A DNA stretch of 5,607 bases from Geodermatophilaceae bacterium (lineage in GTDB: Bacteria; Actinomycetota; Actinomycetes; Mycobacteriales; Geodermatophilaceae), in contig JACCUM010000479.1 of the NCBI GenBank assembly GCA_013811805.1, positions 1-5,607 on the forward strand, in the 5' to 3' direction. Positions within the stretch are counted from its first letter, which is position 1. Every line of letters begins with the position of its first letter. Made by a program: the position numbers and the translations under genes. Shown piece by piece: positions 1-5,046 of this stretch. The notes beneath the pieces are model-generated. The model searched no databases. It saw nothing but the letters and a program-made list of their open reading frames with translations, and was not told the origin of the DNA.

Positions 1-398
1 CCGTTGTTCGCGAACCGGCTGTCGGCGTGGGTCAGGCCGCCAAAGCCGAGCATCCCTGCCTCTGGACCGGCAACCGGCGTAGTTGCCGGATTTGGTGCGA
101 GCCCGGGTGTCACCCGGGTGTCCGGCACTGCGTTCGGCCGCTTGGGTCCGGGGAACTCAGGACCGTTGGTCAGGACGCCGGGCCGTTCGCCGGCATGGCG
201 GGCGGCGATCTCGCGTAACGAGGTCGAGCCCATCCGCGTCAGGGCCTGCCGAACCTGCTGCGCATCGATCGCCGGTCCCTCCACGCCAGGGTCCGGCGCG
301 GCCGACGCCGGGGCGGTGAGCAGTCCCAGGACGACAGCCACTGCGGCGCACATCGTCACGATCGCGGAAGCTGGTGTGGACAATCTGCGTGCGCGCAT
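1..398 (-). CDS. Secreted protein with N-terminal signal peptide (partial, 3' end outside window)
   Basis: The minus-strand frame stays open from ATG at 398 to the window edge (132 codons plus 2 bases), so only the N-terminal part is visible. It begins with a classical Sec signal peptide: basic n-region MRARR, a hydrophobic core at about residues 12-29 (AIVTMCAAVAVVLGLLTA) and a predicted signal peptidase I site after residue 33 (PASA/AP). No lipobox cysteine is present at the cleavage site, so a lipoprotein is unlikely. The mature part is Pro/Gly/Ala-rich and low in complexity, then reaches GMLGFGGLTHADSRFANNG at residues 114-132. I recall similar G-F-x-G-L-x-H-x-D-x-R stretches near the start of the folded part of uncharacterised secreted actinobacterial proteins, but this is from memory. 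The start is supported by a GAGAGGT Shine-Dalgarno at 404-410, about 6 bases upstream. Function unknown; the product should be exported. Confidence 0.75.
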   Translation of the reverse strand, partial: MRARRLSTPASAIVTMCAAVAVVLGLLTAPASAAPDPGVEGPAIDAQQVRQALTRMGSTSLREIAARHAGERPGVLTNGPEFPGPKRPNAVPDTRVTPGLAPNPATTPVAGPEAGMLGFGGLTHADSRFANN

Positions 399-567
399 CA
401 AGTACCTCTCAAGGCGAAATGGGATGGCGGCTAAGGACTGACCGAGTCGCCAGTGCTCGGGACGCTAGCAGCGGTCTGTCGCTCTGGCTAGACGGCGGCC
501 GGATTTGGGTGACGGCGCGTTGCTGGGTGGCGGGAGTAACGTGCGTGGGCGGAGACGAGGAGGATCT
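399..567. promoter_or_regulatory. Divergent intergenic region between the secreted protein gene and the small CDS
   Basis: This 169-bp stretch must hold the promoters of two divergent genes. On the minus strand, TAGCGT (467-462) fits the actinobacterial TANNNT -10 pattern and lies about 63 bases from the ATG at 398. On the plus strand, TAACGT (537-542) fits the same pattern and lies 25 bases upstream of the ATG at 568. Neither has a convincing -35 box at normal spacing, so both are weak. I see no RNA gene or long repeat here. Confidence 0.3.
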
Positions 568-870
568 ATGCGACTGTTCGGACGCAAGAAGAGGCAGGGC
601 GGTAAGGGTGGCGGCAGCGGTGCCCACCTGCTGCAGTTCGCCAAGTCGCGGCAAGGGGTCGAGGCCTACCTCGAGCCCGAGAACGCGGCCGGTGAGTTGA
701 CCGTCGTGCTGGTTGCCGACGACGGCGAATGGACGCGCAGGCGGGTGCCGAGTGCGGAGACCGTACGGAAGTTCGGTAACCAACTCGGCATTCCGGTACG
801 CGAGGTGCAGACCGACGGCTATCCCAAGACGATGCGCGAGACGAGCGTCGAGGACATCGCCCGTCCCTGA
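568..870 (+). CDS. Small conserved hypothetical protein (100 aa)
   Basis: This is a 100-residue soluble protein. It has a short basic, Gly-rich N-terminal segment (MRLFGRKKRQGGKGGGSG) followed by a compact alpha/beta-looking domain. Recognisable stretches are GVEAYLEP (about residues 30-37), TVVLVADDGEWTRRRVPS (about 45-62) and LGIPVREVQTDGYPKTMRE near the C-terminus. From memory, this pattern (G-V-E-A-Y-x-E-P, D-G-E-W-T-R-R-R, then I-P-V and G-Y-P-x-x-M-R) matches a family of short actinobacterial proteins of unknown role, sometimes loosely labelled oxidoreductase; I see no cofactor motif to support that label. There is no signal peptide or membrane segment. The ATG at 568 is chosen over upstream GTG codons because GAGGAGGA (557-564) gives a strong Shine-Dalgarno three bases before it. 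It is followed by cysD after 85 bases on the same strand, but a candidate promoter in that gap suggests separate transcription. Confidence 0.8.
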   Translation: MRLFGRKKRQGGKGGGSGAHLLQFAKSRQGVEAYLEPENAAGELTVVLVADDGEWTRRRVPSAETVRKFGNQLGIPVREVQTDGYPKTMRETSVEDIARP

Positions 871-898
871 GCTTCGGGCCACCGCGGGTGCGTGACCA

Positions 899-925
899 AA
901 CGGGCTGACGGTAAAGTCAGCCGTT
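899..925 (+). promoter_or_regulatory. Inverted repeat enclosing a -10-like box upstream of cysD (candidate operator/promoter)
   Basis: Left arm AACGGGCTGAC (899-909) pairs with right arm GTCAGCCGTT (916-925) around the 6-base spacer GGTAAA; the only mismatch is one extra G in the left arm. TAAAGT (912-917), spanning the spacer and the edge of the right arm, fits the actinobacterial -10 pattern TANNNT. It would place transcription start near 924, ahead of the GGAG Shine-Dalgarno (944-947) and the GTG start at 956. A possible -35 (GTGACC, 892-897) has a short 14-base spacing. A protein bound to the repeat would block the promoter, so an operator is the favoured reading. As an alternative, the hairpin could be a weak terminator for the upstream small gene; no T-run follows it. 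Confidence 0.4.
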
Positions 926-955
926 CTGGCCACGCAGCAGCATGGAGATTCCTAA

Positions 956-1870
956 GTGACCGCCCCGACGTACCAACTGACGCATCTGGCCGCCCTCGAG
1001 GCGGAGTCCTTGCACATCTTCCGCGAGGTCGCCGCCGAGTTCGAACGGCCGGTGCTGCTCTTCTCCGGCGGCAAAGACTCCGCGGTGATGCTCTGGTTGG
1101 CCATCCGCGCCTTTGCCCCGGCTCCGATCCCTTTCCCGGTGATGCACATCGATACTGGGCACAACTTCCCAGAAGTTATCGAGTACCGGGACCGAATCGT
1201 TGCGCAGACCGGGATCCGGCTCGAGGTCGCCAGCGTGCAGGCTGCGATCGACTCAGGACGGATCAGCGAGCCACCGGGACGCGACCCCAACCGCAATCAG
1301 TTGCAGATCGTCCCCCTGCTCGACGCGATCACCGAACATCGCTTCGATGCCGTTTTCGGCGGTGCTCGACGCGACGAGGAGCGGGCCCGGGCCAAGGAGC
1401 GGGTGTTCTCCTTCCGTGACGAGTTCGGCCAGTGGGACCCCAAGAATCAACGCCCGGAGCTGTGGTCGATCTACAACGGCCGGCACCACCGCGGCGAGCA
1501 CATCCGGGTGTTTCCGCTGTCGAACTGGACCGAATCTGATATCTGGCACTACATCCGCGATGCGGAAGTACCGCTGCCGAGCATCTACTACGCCCACGAG
1601 CGTGACGTCTTCCAGCGCGACGGCATGCTGCTCGCGGCCGGGTTGTGGACCACGCCGCGCGCGGACGAACCGGTCGAACGGCGGATGGTCCGCTACCGCA
1701 CGATCGGAGACGCGACCTGCACCGGTGCGGTGGCGTCCTCGGCGGCCACCATCGCGGATGTCATCGACGAGGTGGACGCCACCCGGATCACCGAGCGCGG
1801 GGCCACCCGCGCCGACGACCGAGCCAGCGAGGCCGCCATGGAAGACCGCAAGCGGGACGGATACTTCTGA
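956..1870 (+). CDS. cysD: Sulfate adenylyltransferase subunit 2 (ATP sulfurylase small subunit)
   Basis: CysD catalyses adenylyl transfer from ATP to sulfate, giving APS and pyrophosphate, the first step of assimilatory sulfate activation. It works as a heterodimer with the GTPase CysN in the cytoplasm. The 304-residue product has the ATP-pyrophosphatase-type PP-loop SGGKDS at residues 37-42 (in LLFSGGKDSAVML), then PVMHIDTGHNFPEVIEYRD at 61-79. FGGARRDEERARAKERVFSFRD and the WDPKNQRPELW segment are typical of the PAPS-reductase/CysD fold, and the C-terminus closes with RYRTIGDATCTGAV and MEDRKRDGYF, as expected for full-length CysD. Length is normal for the family (about 300). The GTG at 956 is the chosen start, with GGAG at 944-947 eight bases upstream; no in-frame alternative has a better site. 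The TGA stop overlaps the cysN ATG by one base, so translation is probably coupled and the subunits made in balance. Confidence 0.97.
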   Translation: MTAPTYQLTHLAALEAESLHIFREVAAEFERPVLLFSGGKDSAVMLWLAIRAFAPAPIPFPVMHIDTGHNFPEVIEYRDRIVAQTGIRLEVASVQAAIDSGRISEPPGRDPNRNQLQIVPLLDAITEHRFDAVFGGARRDEERARAKERVFSFRDEFGQWDPKNQRPELWSIYNGRHHRGEHIRVFPLSNWTESDIWHYIRDAEVPLPSIYYAHERDVFQRDGMLLAAGLWTTPRADEPVERRMVRYRTIGDATCTGAVASSAATIADVIDEVDATRITERGATRADDRASEAAMEDRKRDGYF

Positions 1871-3123
1871 TGGATTTGCTCCGATTGGCAACGGCCGGTT
1901 CGGTCGATGACGGCAAGTCGACCTTGATCGGGCGGCTGCTCTATGACAGCAAATCCATTTTCGAGGACCAGCTCACCCACGTCGAGGATGTCAGCCGACG
2001 CCGAGGGCTGGGTACGGCCGATCTTGCGCTGCTGACCGACGGCTTGCGTGCCGAGCGCGAGCAGGGCATCACGATCGACGTCGCCTACCGCTACTTCTCC
2101 ACTCCGCGGCGCCGGTTCGTGTTGGCCGACACCCCTGGGCACCCGCAGTACACCCGCAACATGGTCACGGGTGCCTCCACCGCCAACCTTGCCCTTGTCC
2201 TGGTCGACGCCCGAAACGGCATCCTCGAACAGACCCGTCGGCACGCATTCCTGACCACCTTGCTCCGGGTCCCGCACATCGTCCTGTGTGTCAACAAGAT
2301 GGACCTGGTCGATCACTCCCAGGACCGATTCAACGAGATCCGGGACGAATTTACCGCTTTCGCCGCGAAACTCGACGTCGGTGACCTCACCTTTATCCCG
2401 GTCTCGGCATTGAACGGCGACAACATCGTCAGTCGATCGGTGTCCATGCCCTGGTATGAAGGACCATCGCTGCTTCACCATCTCGAAGAGGTGCACATCG
2501 CGTCGGACCGCAACCTCGTGGATGTACGGTTCCCGGTCCAGTACGTGATCCGGCCTCGCGACGACCAGCACCACGACTACCGGGGATACGCCGGTCAGGT
2601 GGCCGGCGGTGTGCTGGCGGTCGGCGACACCGTCGAGGTGCTGCCCTCCGGGATGCAGTCGACGATCTCGCACATCGACACGCCGGACGGCCCGGTCGAC
2701 GAGGCGTTCGCACCGATGTCGGTGGTGATCCGGTTGGCCGACAATGTCGACGTGTCCCGTGGCGACCTGCTCTGCCGGCCGCAGAACCAGCCGGTCATGA
2801 GTCAGACGGTCGAGGCGGTCGTGTGCTGGATGAGTGGTACGTCGAAGCTTCAGGACGGTCAGCGGTACGCCCTCAAGCACACCCATCGCTGGTCGAAAGC
2901 GATTGTGCGCGATCTGAAATACCGCATCGACGTCAACTCGATGCACCGGGAAGAGGGCGTGCAGTCCTTGGGACTCAACGACATCGGCCGGGTCACCCTG
3001 CGGCTGGCCCAGCCGATCTTCGCTGACGAGTACCGACGCAACCGGACGACCGGGAGTTTCATCCTGGTCGACGAGGTCACCAACAACACCGTCGGCGCCG
3101 GGATCATCACCAACGCCAGCTAG
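1870..3123 (+). CDS. cysN: Sulfate adenylyltransferase subunit 1 (ATP sulfurylase GTPase subunit)
   Basis: CysN is the EF-Tu-like GTPase that couples GTP hydrolysis to APS synthesis by CysD. The 417-residue product shows the translational GTPase motifs in order: P-loop GSVDDGKST (residues 10-18), the DGLRAEREQGITIDVAYRYF switch I region (57-76) diagnostic of CysN, DTPGH (87-91), NKMD (142-145) and SAL (179-181). A beta-barrel domain 2 (about 215-310) and a C-terminal barrel ending in GSFILVDEVTNNTVGAG follow. The start is the ATG overlapping the cysD stop (TGATG); the same frame is open far upstream inside cysD, but that extension has no family resemblance. It is shorter than enterobacterial CysN (about 475 aa) but lacks no domain, and it carries no fused APS kinase domain, which fits the separate cysC found on the opposite strand. 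It converges on vapC with only 12 bases between the stop codons. Confidence 0.97.
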   Translation: MDLLRLATAGSVDDGKSTLIGRLLYDSKSIFEDQLTHVEDVSRRRGLGTADLALLTDGLRAEREQGITIDVAYRYFSTPRRRFVLADTPGHPQYTRNMVTGASTANLALVLVDARNGILEQTRRHAFLTTLLRVPHIVLCVNKMDLVDHSQDRFNEIRDEFTAFAAKLDVGDLTFIPVSALNGDNIVSRSVSMPWYEGPSLLHHLEEVHIASDRNLVDVRFPVQYVIRPRDDQHHDYRGYAGQVAGGVLAVGDTVEVLPSGMQSTISHIDTPDGPVDEAFAPMSVVIRLADNVDVSRGDLLCRPQNQPVMSQTVEAVVCWMSGTSKLQDGQRYALKHTHRWSKAIVRDLKYRIDVNSMHREEGVQSLGLNDIGRVTLRLAQPIFADEYRRNRTTGSFILVDEVTNNTVGAGIITNAS

Positions 3124-3128
3124 CTCCT

Positions 3129-3150
3129 CTGCCCGTCAGTCAGCGGGCAG
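3129..3150. terminator. Hairpin between convergent cysN and vapC (possible bidirectional terminator)
   Basis: CTGCCCG (3129-3135) and CGGGCAG (3144-3150) form a perfect 7-bp GC-rich stem with the 8-base loop TCAGTCAG. It starts 5 bases after the cysN stop, and its loop contains the vapC stop codon. It can fold in RNA from either strand, as expected between convergent genes. There is no T-tract on either side, so a simple intrinsic terminator is not shown; GC-rich hairpins without T-runs are, however, common at actinobacterial gene ends. Confidence 0.4.
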
Positions 3151-3564
3151 TCGCCAGCGCAGACCCGGGAATCGAGCGAACCCTCGGTCGTAGGTAACCC
3201 ATTCGCAGCCCGATTCGATGGCCAGTGCAGCAAGGTAGGCATCGGTCACGTCGTTCCAGCGCACGTGCGTCCGCAGGCACAGATCGGTGAAGATCTCGAA
3301 GTGTCGCCCACCCGGGCGAATGCGGCGGCATGAGGCTCGACCGAGGATTCCGTTGACGAACGCGAGGGCGTCGCCGATCTTGGCTGGAGAGACAGCTGCC
3401 CGCGGATTCGTCGCGATTCTGACAACGCTGCTGCACACCAGTTCGCTCATCCCAAAGGGCGCCCCGTCGCCCACAACGCCTTCCAGCCAACGCCGAGACT
3501 CCTCATGCATCTCGGAATCAGGGCTGAAGGCGTACAGCAGGACGTTGACGTCAGGGAGTTGCAC
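3136..3564 (-). CDS. vapC: VapC-type PIN-domain ribonuclease toxin
   Basis: The 142-residue product is a complete PIN domain, the Mg2+-dependent RNase fold of VapC toxins, which cleave RNA (in characterised cases tRNA or rRNA) when freed from the antitoxin. It starts VQLPDVNVLLYAFSPDSEMH with the first acidic residue D5. E41 in the FGMSELV segment, D105 and D108 in WNDVTDAYLAALA, and D126 in VTYDRGFARFPGLRW give the expected acidic active site, so the toxin looks intact. The C-terminal FARFPGLRW ending is typical of one PIN subgroup. The GTG at 3564 is chosen because LPDVN normally sits at the very start; the open frame continues 35 codons upstream only as an out-of-frame reading of vapB. The start overlaps the end of vapB by 14 bases, the usual antitoxin-toxin coupling. 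The Shine-Dalgarno is weak (AAAGGGA about 11 bases upstream). The RNA target cannot be read from sequence. Confidence 0.9.
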   Translation of the reverse strand: MQLPDVNVLLYAFSPDSEMHEESRRWLEGVVGDGAPFGMSELVCSSVVRIATNPRAAVSPAKIGDALAFVNGILGRASCRRIRPGGRHFEIFTDLCLRTHVRWNDVTDAYLAALAIESGCEWVTYDRGFARFPGLRWRLPAD

Positions 3565-3844
3565 GTCGTGCGGTTTCCCTTTGCACCCGCAGAAAGTGCT
3601 CCACGTCTTCTTCGTCCAGAAGGTCGCGAATGGCACGGGGATCGTCGATGTCGATACCTGGGCGCACACCTCGCGGGCCCGTGTCGACCGGGACCCGATA
3701 TGGCTCTTGGCCCCGAGTTGTGTCGATGGTCAGCAAGCGACGCAGGGCATCCTCGATCACACTGGTGAGCGTGCGGTCCTCCGCAGCCGCTCGCTGCTTC
3801 GCCTGCCGTACGAGGTCGTCGTTGAGGTTCAGCGTGGTTCGCAT
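3551..3844 (-). CDS. vapB: Ribbon-helix-helix antitoxin, VapB type
   Basis: This 97-residue protein begins MRTTLNLNDDLVRQAKQRAA, the beta strand and first helix of a ribbon-helix-helix DNA-binding domain, followed by DRTLTSVIEDALRRLL for the second helix (about residues 27-42). The C-terminal half (PGIDIDDPRAIRDLLDEED) is acidic and Asp-rich, suited to wrapping and neutralising the PIN toxin encoded immediately downstream. Antitoxins of this kind usually also repress their own operon. The ATG at 3844 is chosen because it starts exactly at the conserved MRTTLNL and because TATGCT lies 7 bases upstream, consistent with a leaderless transcript. An in-frame ATG at 3856 would overlap that box. The open frame runs further upstream through the end of cysC, but that part is not antitoxin-like. 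It lies 34 bases downstream of cysC on the same strand, so read-through from rrf2-cysC is possible. Confidence 0.88.
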   Translation of the reverse strand: MRTTLNLNDDLVRQAKQRAAAEDRTLTSVIEDALRRLLTIDTTRGQEPYRVPVDTGPRGVRPGIDIDDPRAIRDLLDEEDVEHFLRVQRETARRATP

Positions 3845-3851
3845 GCAGATG

Positions 3852-3878
3852 AGCATACCGCCGTACGCAGATATCTGC
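3852..3878 (-). promoter_or_regulatory. vapB promoter region: leaderless -10 box and 12-bp palindrome (candidate VapB operator)
   Basis: Read on the minus strand, TATGCT (3857-3852) matches TANNNT and ends 7 bases before the vapB ATG, the spacing expected when transcription starts at the start codon. Just upstream lies GCAGATATCTGC (3867-3878), a perfect 12-bp palindrome covering the spacer and the region where a -35 would fall; no good -35 box is visible. The half-site GCAGAT recurs at 3845-3850 and 3905-3910. A palindrome here is what a dimeric ribbon-helix-helix antitoxin would bind for autoregulation. Site function is inferred. Confidence 0.5.
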
Positions 3879-4427
3879 TCAGGGCAGCTCGATATCTCTC
3901 TGTCGCAGATATGCCTCGATCGCGTCGGCGGATGCCTCAACCGGCAACTCTGAGGTGTCGACCACGACGTCAGGGCGGGTCGGTAGTTCGTACGGGTCAG
4001 AGATCCCGGTGAACGAACCGATCTCGCCGGTTCTGGCCCTGGCATAGAGCCCCTTCACATCGCGACCCTCGCACACCTCCAGGGGGGTGGACAGGTGCAC
4101 CAGACCGAAGACGCCGTAGGCCTCGACCATCGTCCGAGCGTCTTCGCGAGCACCGTCGTACGGCGCGATCGCGGCGATGATCACGGCGCCACCGTGCCGG
4201 ACGACTTCGGCCGATACCCAGCCGATCCGGCGGATGTTCAGATCGCGATCTTCGCGGCTGAAGGACAGCCCTTGCGACAGCATCGTGCGGACGATGTCTC
4301 CGTCCAGGACGGTCACCTCACGCTGAGCTGTCCAGCGTCGCAGCAACTCCTCGGCGACCGTGGACTTGCCGGCTCCGGAGAATCCGGTGAGCAGCACAGC
4401 GAATCCGGGACCGGTGGATGGGGGCAC
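3879..4427 (-). CDS. cysC: Adenylylsulfate (APS) kinase
   Basis: CysC phosphorylates the 3'-OH of APS with ATP to give PAPS, the step after ATP sulfurylase. The 182-residue product covers the whole domain: Walker A GFSGAGKST (residues 15-23), VTVLDGDIVR (38-47), the APS-contacting FSREDRDLNIRRIG (56-69), GGAVIIAAIAPYDGARE (79-95), STPLEVCEGRDVKGLYARAR (113-132) and FTGISDPYE. These are standard APS kinase signatures and no key residue appears lost. The GTG at 4427 is chosen because AGGAGG lies 8 bases upstream; the ATG at 4434, closer to that site, is in another frame and gives no CysC sequence. The gene follows rrf2 by 63 bases on the same strand, so the two probably form an operon. It lies opposite to and convergent with cysDN, which supplies its substrate, with vapBC in between. 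Confidence 0.96.
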   Translation of the reverse strand: MPPSTGPGFAVLLTGFSGAGKSTVAEELLRRWTAQREVTVLDGDIVRTMLSQGLSFSREDRDLNIRRIGWVSAEVVRHGGAVIIAAIAPYDGAREDARTMVEAYGVFGLVHLSTPLEVCEGRDVKGLYARARTGEIGSFTGISDPYELPTRPDVVVDTSELPVEASADAIEAYLRQRDIELP

Positions 4428-4490
4428 TGAGCATTCCTCCTAGTGGGACGCACGGTGTTCGGCATGGACAGGGTGGGCCCGGACCGGATG

Positions 4491-4955
4491 TCAACGATTC
4501 GAGCCTGAGACCCAGGCATCTTCGTCGGTGAGCAGGGCGGCGATGTCGTCGGGTAACCGACCAGCCAGCACGTCTGCCAAGGTGACTCGTTCCAGGACCG
4601 ATCGATAGCTGGCTCGCGCTGCGACCCACACCTTCGTGAGTTCCCGCGACACGCCTGGATAGTCGAGATCCTCGGGGCGCTCGCCGTGAATATCGGCGAG
4701 GAAGCCCTGCTCGACGCGCATGATGTCGGCGATCGAGATCTCCGTCGCCGGACGACCCAGGCGGTAACCGCCTTCGCGGCCACGGGTACTGGCGACCAAG
4801 CGGGCAGCGGTCAGATCGGCGAGAATGGCCTGCAGGAAGCGCACCGGGATCTTCTGCGCGGCCGCGATGCGCTCAGAGGTGAGCGGCTCCGGGCCGCCTG
4901 CTGCGAGTTCGAGACTGGCGCGAATCGCGTAGTCCACGCGCGCCGAGATCCTCAC
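4491..4955 (-). CDS. Rrf2-family transcriptional regulator without cysteines
   Basis: The 154-residue protein begins VRISARVDYAIRASLELA, the classic Rrf2 opening. A winged helix follows, with recognition-helix segment IPVRFLQAILADL (residues 36-48) and wing RGREGGYRL (58-66), then SIADIMRVEQG (74-84). A C-terminal dimerisation helix follows around VWVAARASYRSVLERVTLADVL. No cysteine occurs anywhere, so the IscR/NsrR-type Fe-S ligands (three Cys near residues 90-110) are absent; this resembles CymR-like Rrf2 proteins, which act in cysteine and sulfur metabolism through protein partners. The gene is directly upstream of cysC and divergent from the Nudix gene, so it most likely regulates sulfate assimilation, perhaps including cysDN; this is inference from position. 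GTG at 4955 is the family-consistent start; the longer open frame upstream has no Rrf2 character. CATACT 6 bases before the GTG suggests a leaderless mRNA. Confidence 0.88.
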   Translation of the reverse strand: MRISARVDYAIRASLELAAGGPEPLTSERIAAAQKIPVRFLQAILADLTAARLVASTRGREGGYRLGRPATEISIADIMRVEQGFLADIHGERPEDLDYPGVSRELTKVWVAARASYRSVLERVTLADVLAGRLPDDIAALLTDEDAWVSGSNR

Positions 4956-5046
4956 CCCTGCAGTATGGCCGCCCGGTGTCAGGGGCCGAGCAGGACCGGC
5001 GACTGGCTGATCAGGTCGACGGGTGCCGTGTGACATCCTCGCGGGG
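4956..5046. promoter_or_regulatory. Divergent promoter region of rrf2 and the Nudix gene
   Basis: This 91-bp region separates two outward-facing starts. On the minus strand, CATACT (4967-4962) resembles the -10 consensus TATACT and ends 6 bases before the rrf2 GTG at 4955, consistent with a leaderless transcript. The 8-bp palindrome CTGATCAG (5007-5014) lies in the middle and could be a binding half-set for a dimeric regulator; its CTGA/TCAG ends also occur in the inverted repeat upstream of cysD, though with different spacing. Eight bases is short enough to arise by chance. No convincing -10 is visible for the Nudix gene. Confidence 0.35.

Noticed and set aside
4..441. A 145-codon plus-strand open frame at the left edge
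   Set aside because: It is opposite the minus-strand gene with a clear signal peptide and ribosome binding site. Its own translation is Ala/Gly/Pro/Arg-rich with no family resemblance.
899..925. A SAM riboswitch or other known sulfur riboswitch upstream of cysD
   Set aside because: The gap before cysD is only 85 bases and holds a single simple hairpin. There is no multi-helix core of any SAM-family riboswitch I know.
409..933. A 174-codon minus-strand open frame opposite the small CDS
   Set aside because: The plus-strand gene at 568-870 has a strong Shine-Dalgarno and conserved-looking sequence. The antisense translation shows no recognisable domain.
1645..1869. Upstream in-frame extension of cysN inside cysD
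   Set aside because: The 75 extra codons are an out-of-frame reading of the cysD 3' region, with low-complexity Arg/Gly/His composition. The ATG at 1870 overlapping the cysD stop gives a normal CysN start.
1693..2946. A 417-codon open frame on the minus strand opposite cysN
   Set aside because: It is antisense to an unmistakable cysN with all GTPase motifs. The translation is His/Arg/Asp/Val-rich with no family resemblance, typical of high-GC antisense frames.
4318..4434. ATG at 4434 close behind the AGGAGG upstream of cysC, as an alternative start
   Set aside because: It is out of frame with CysC and gives a low-complexity Arg/Ser-rich peptide. The GTG at 4427 with the same Shine-Dalgarno gives complete CysC.
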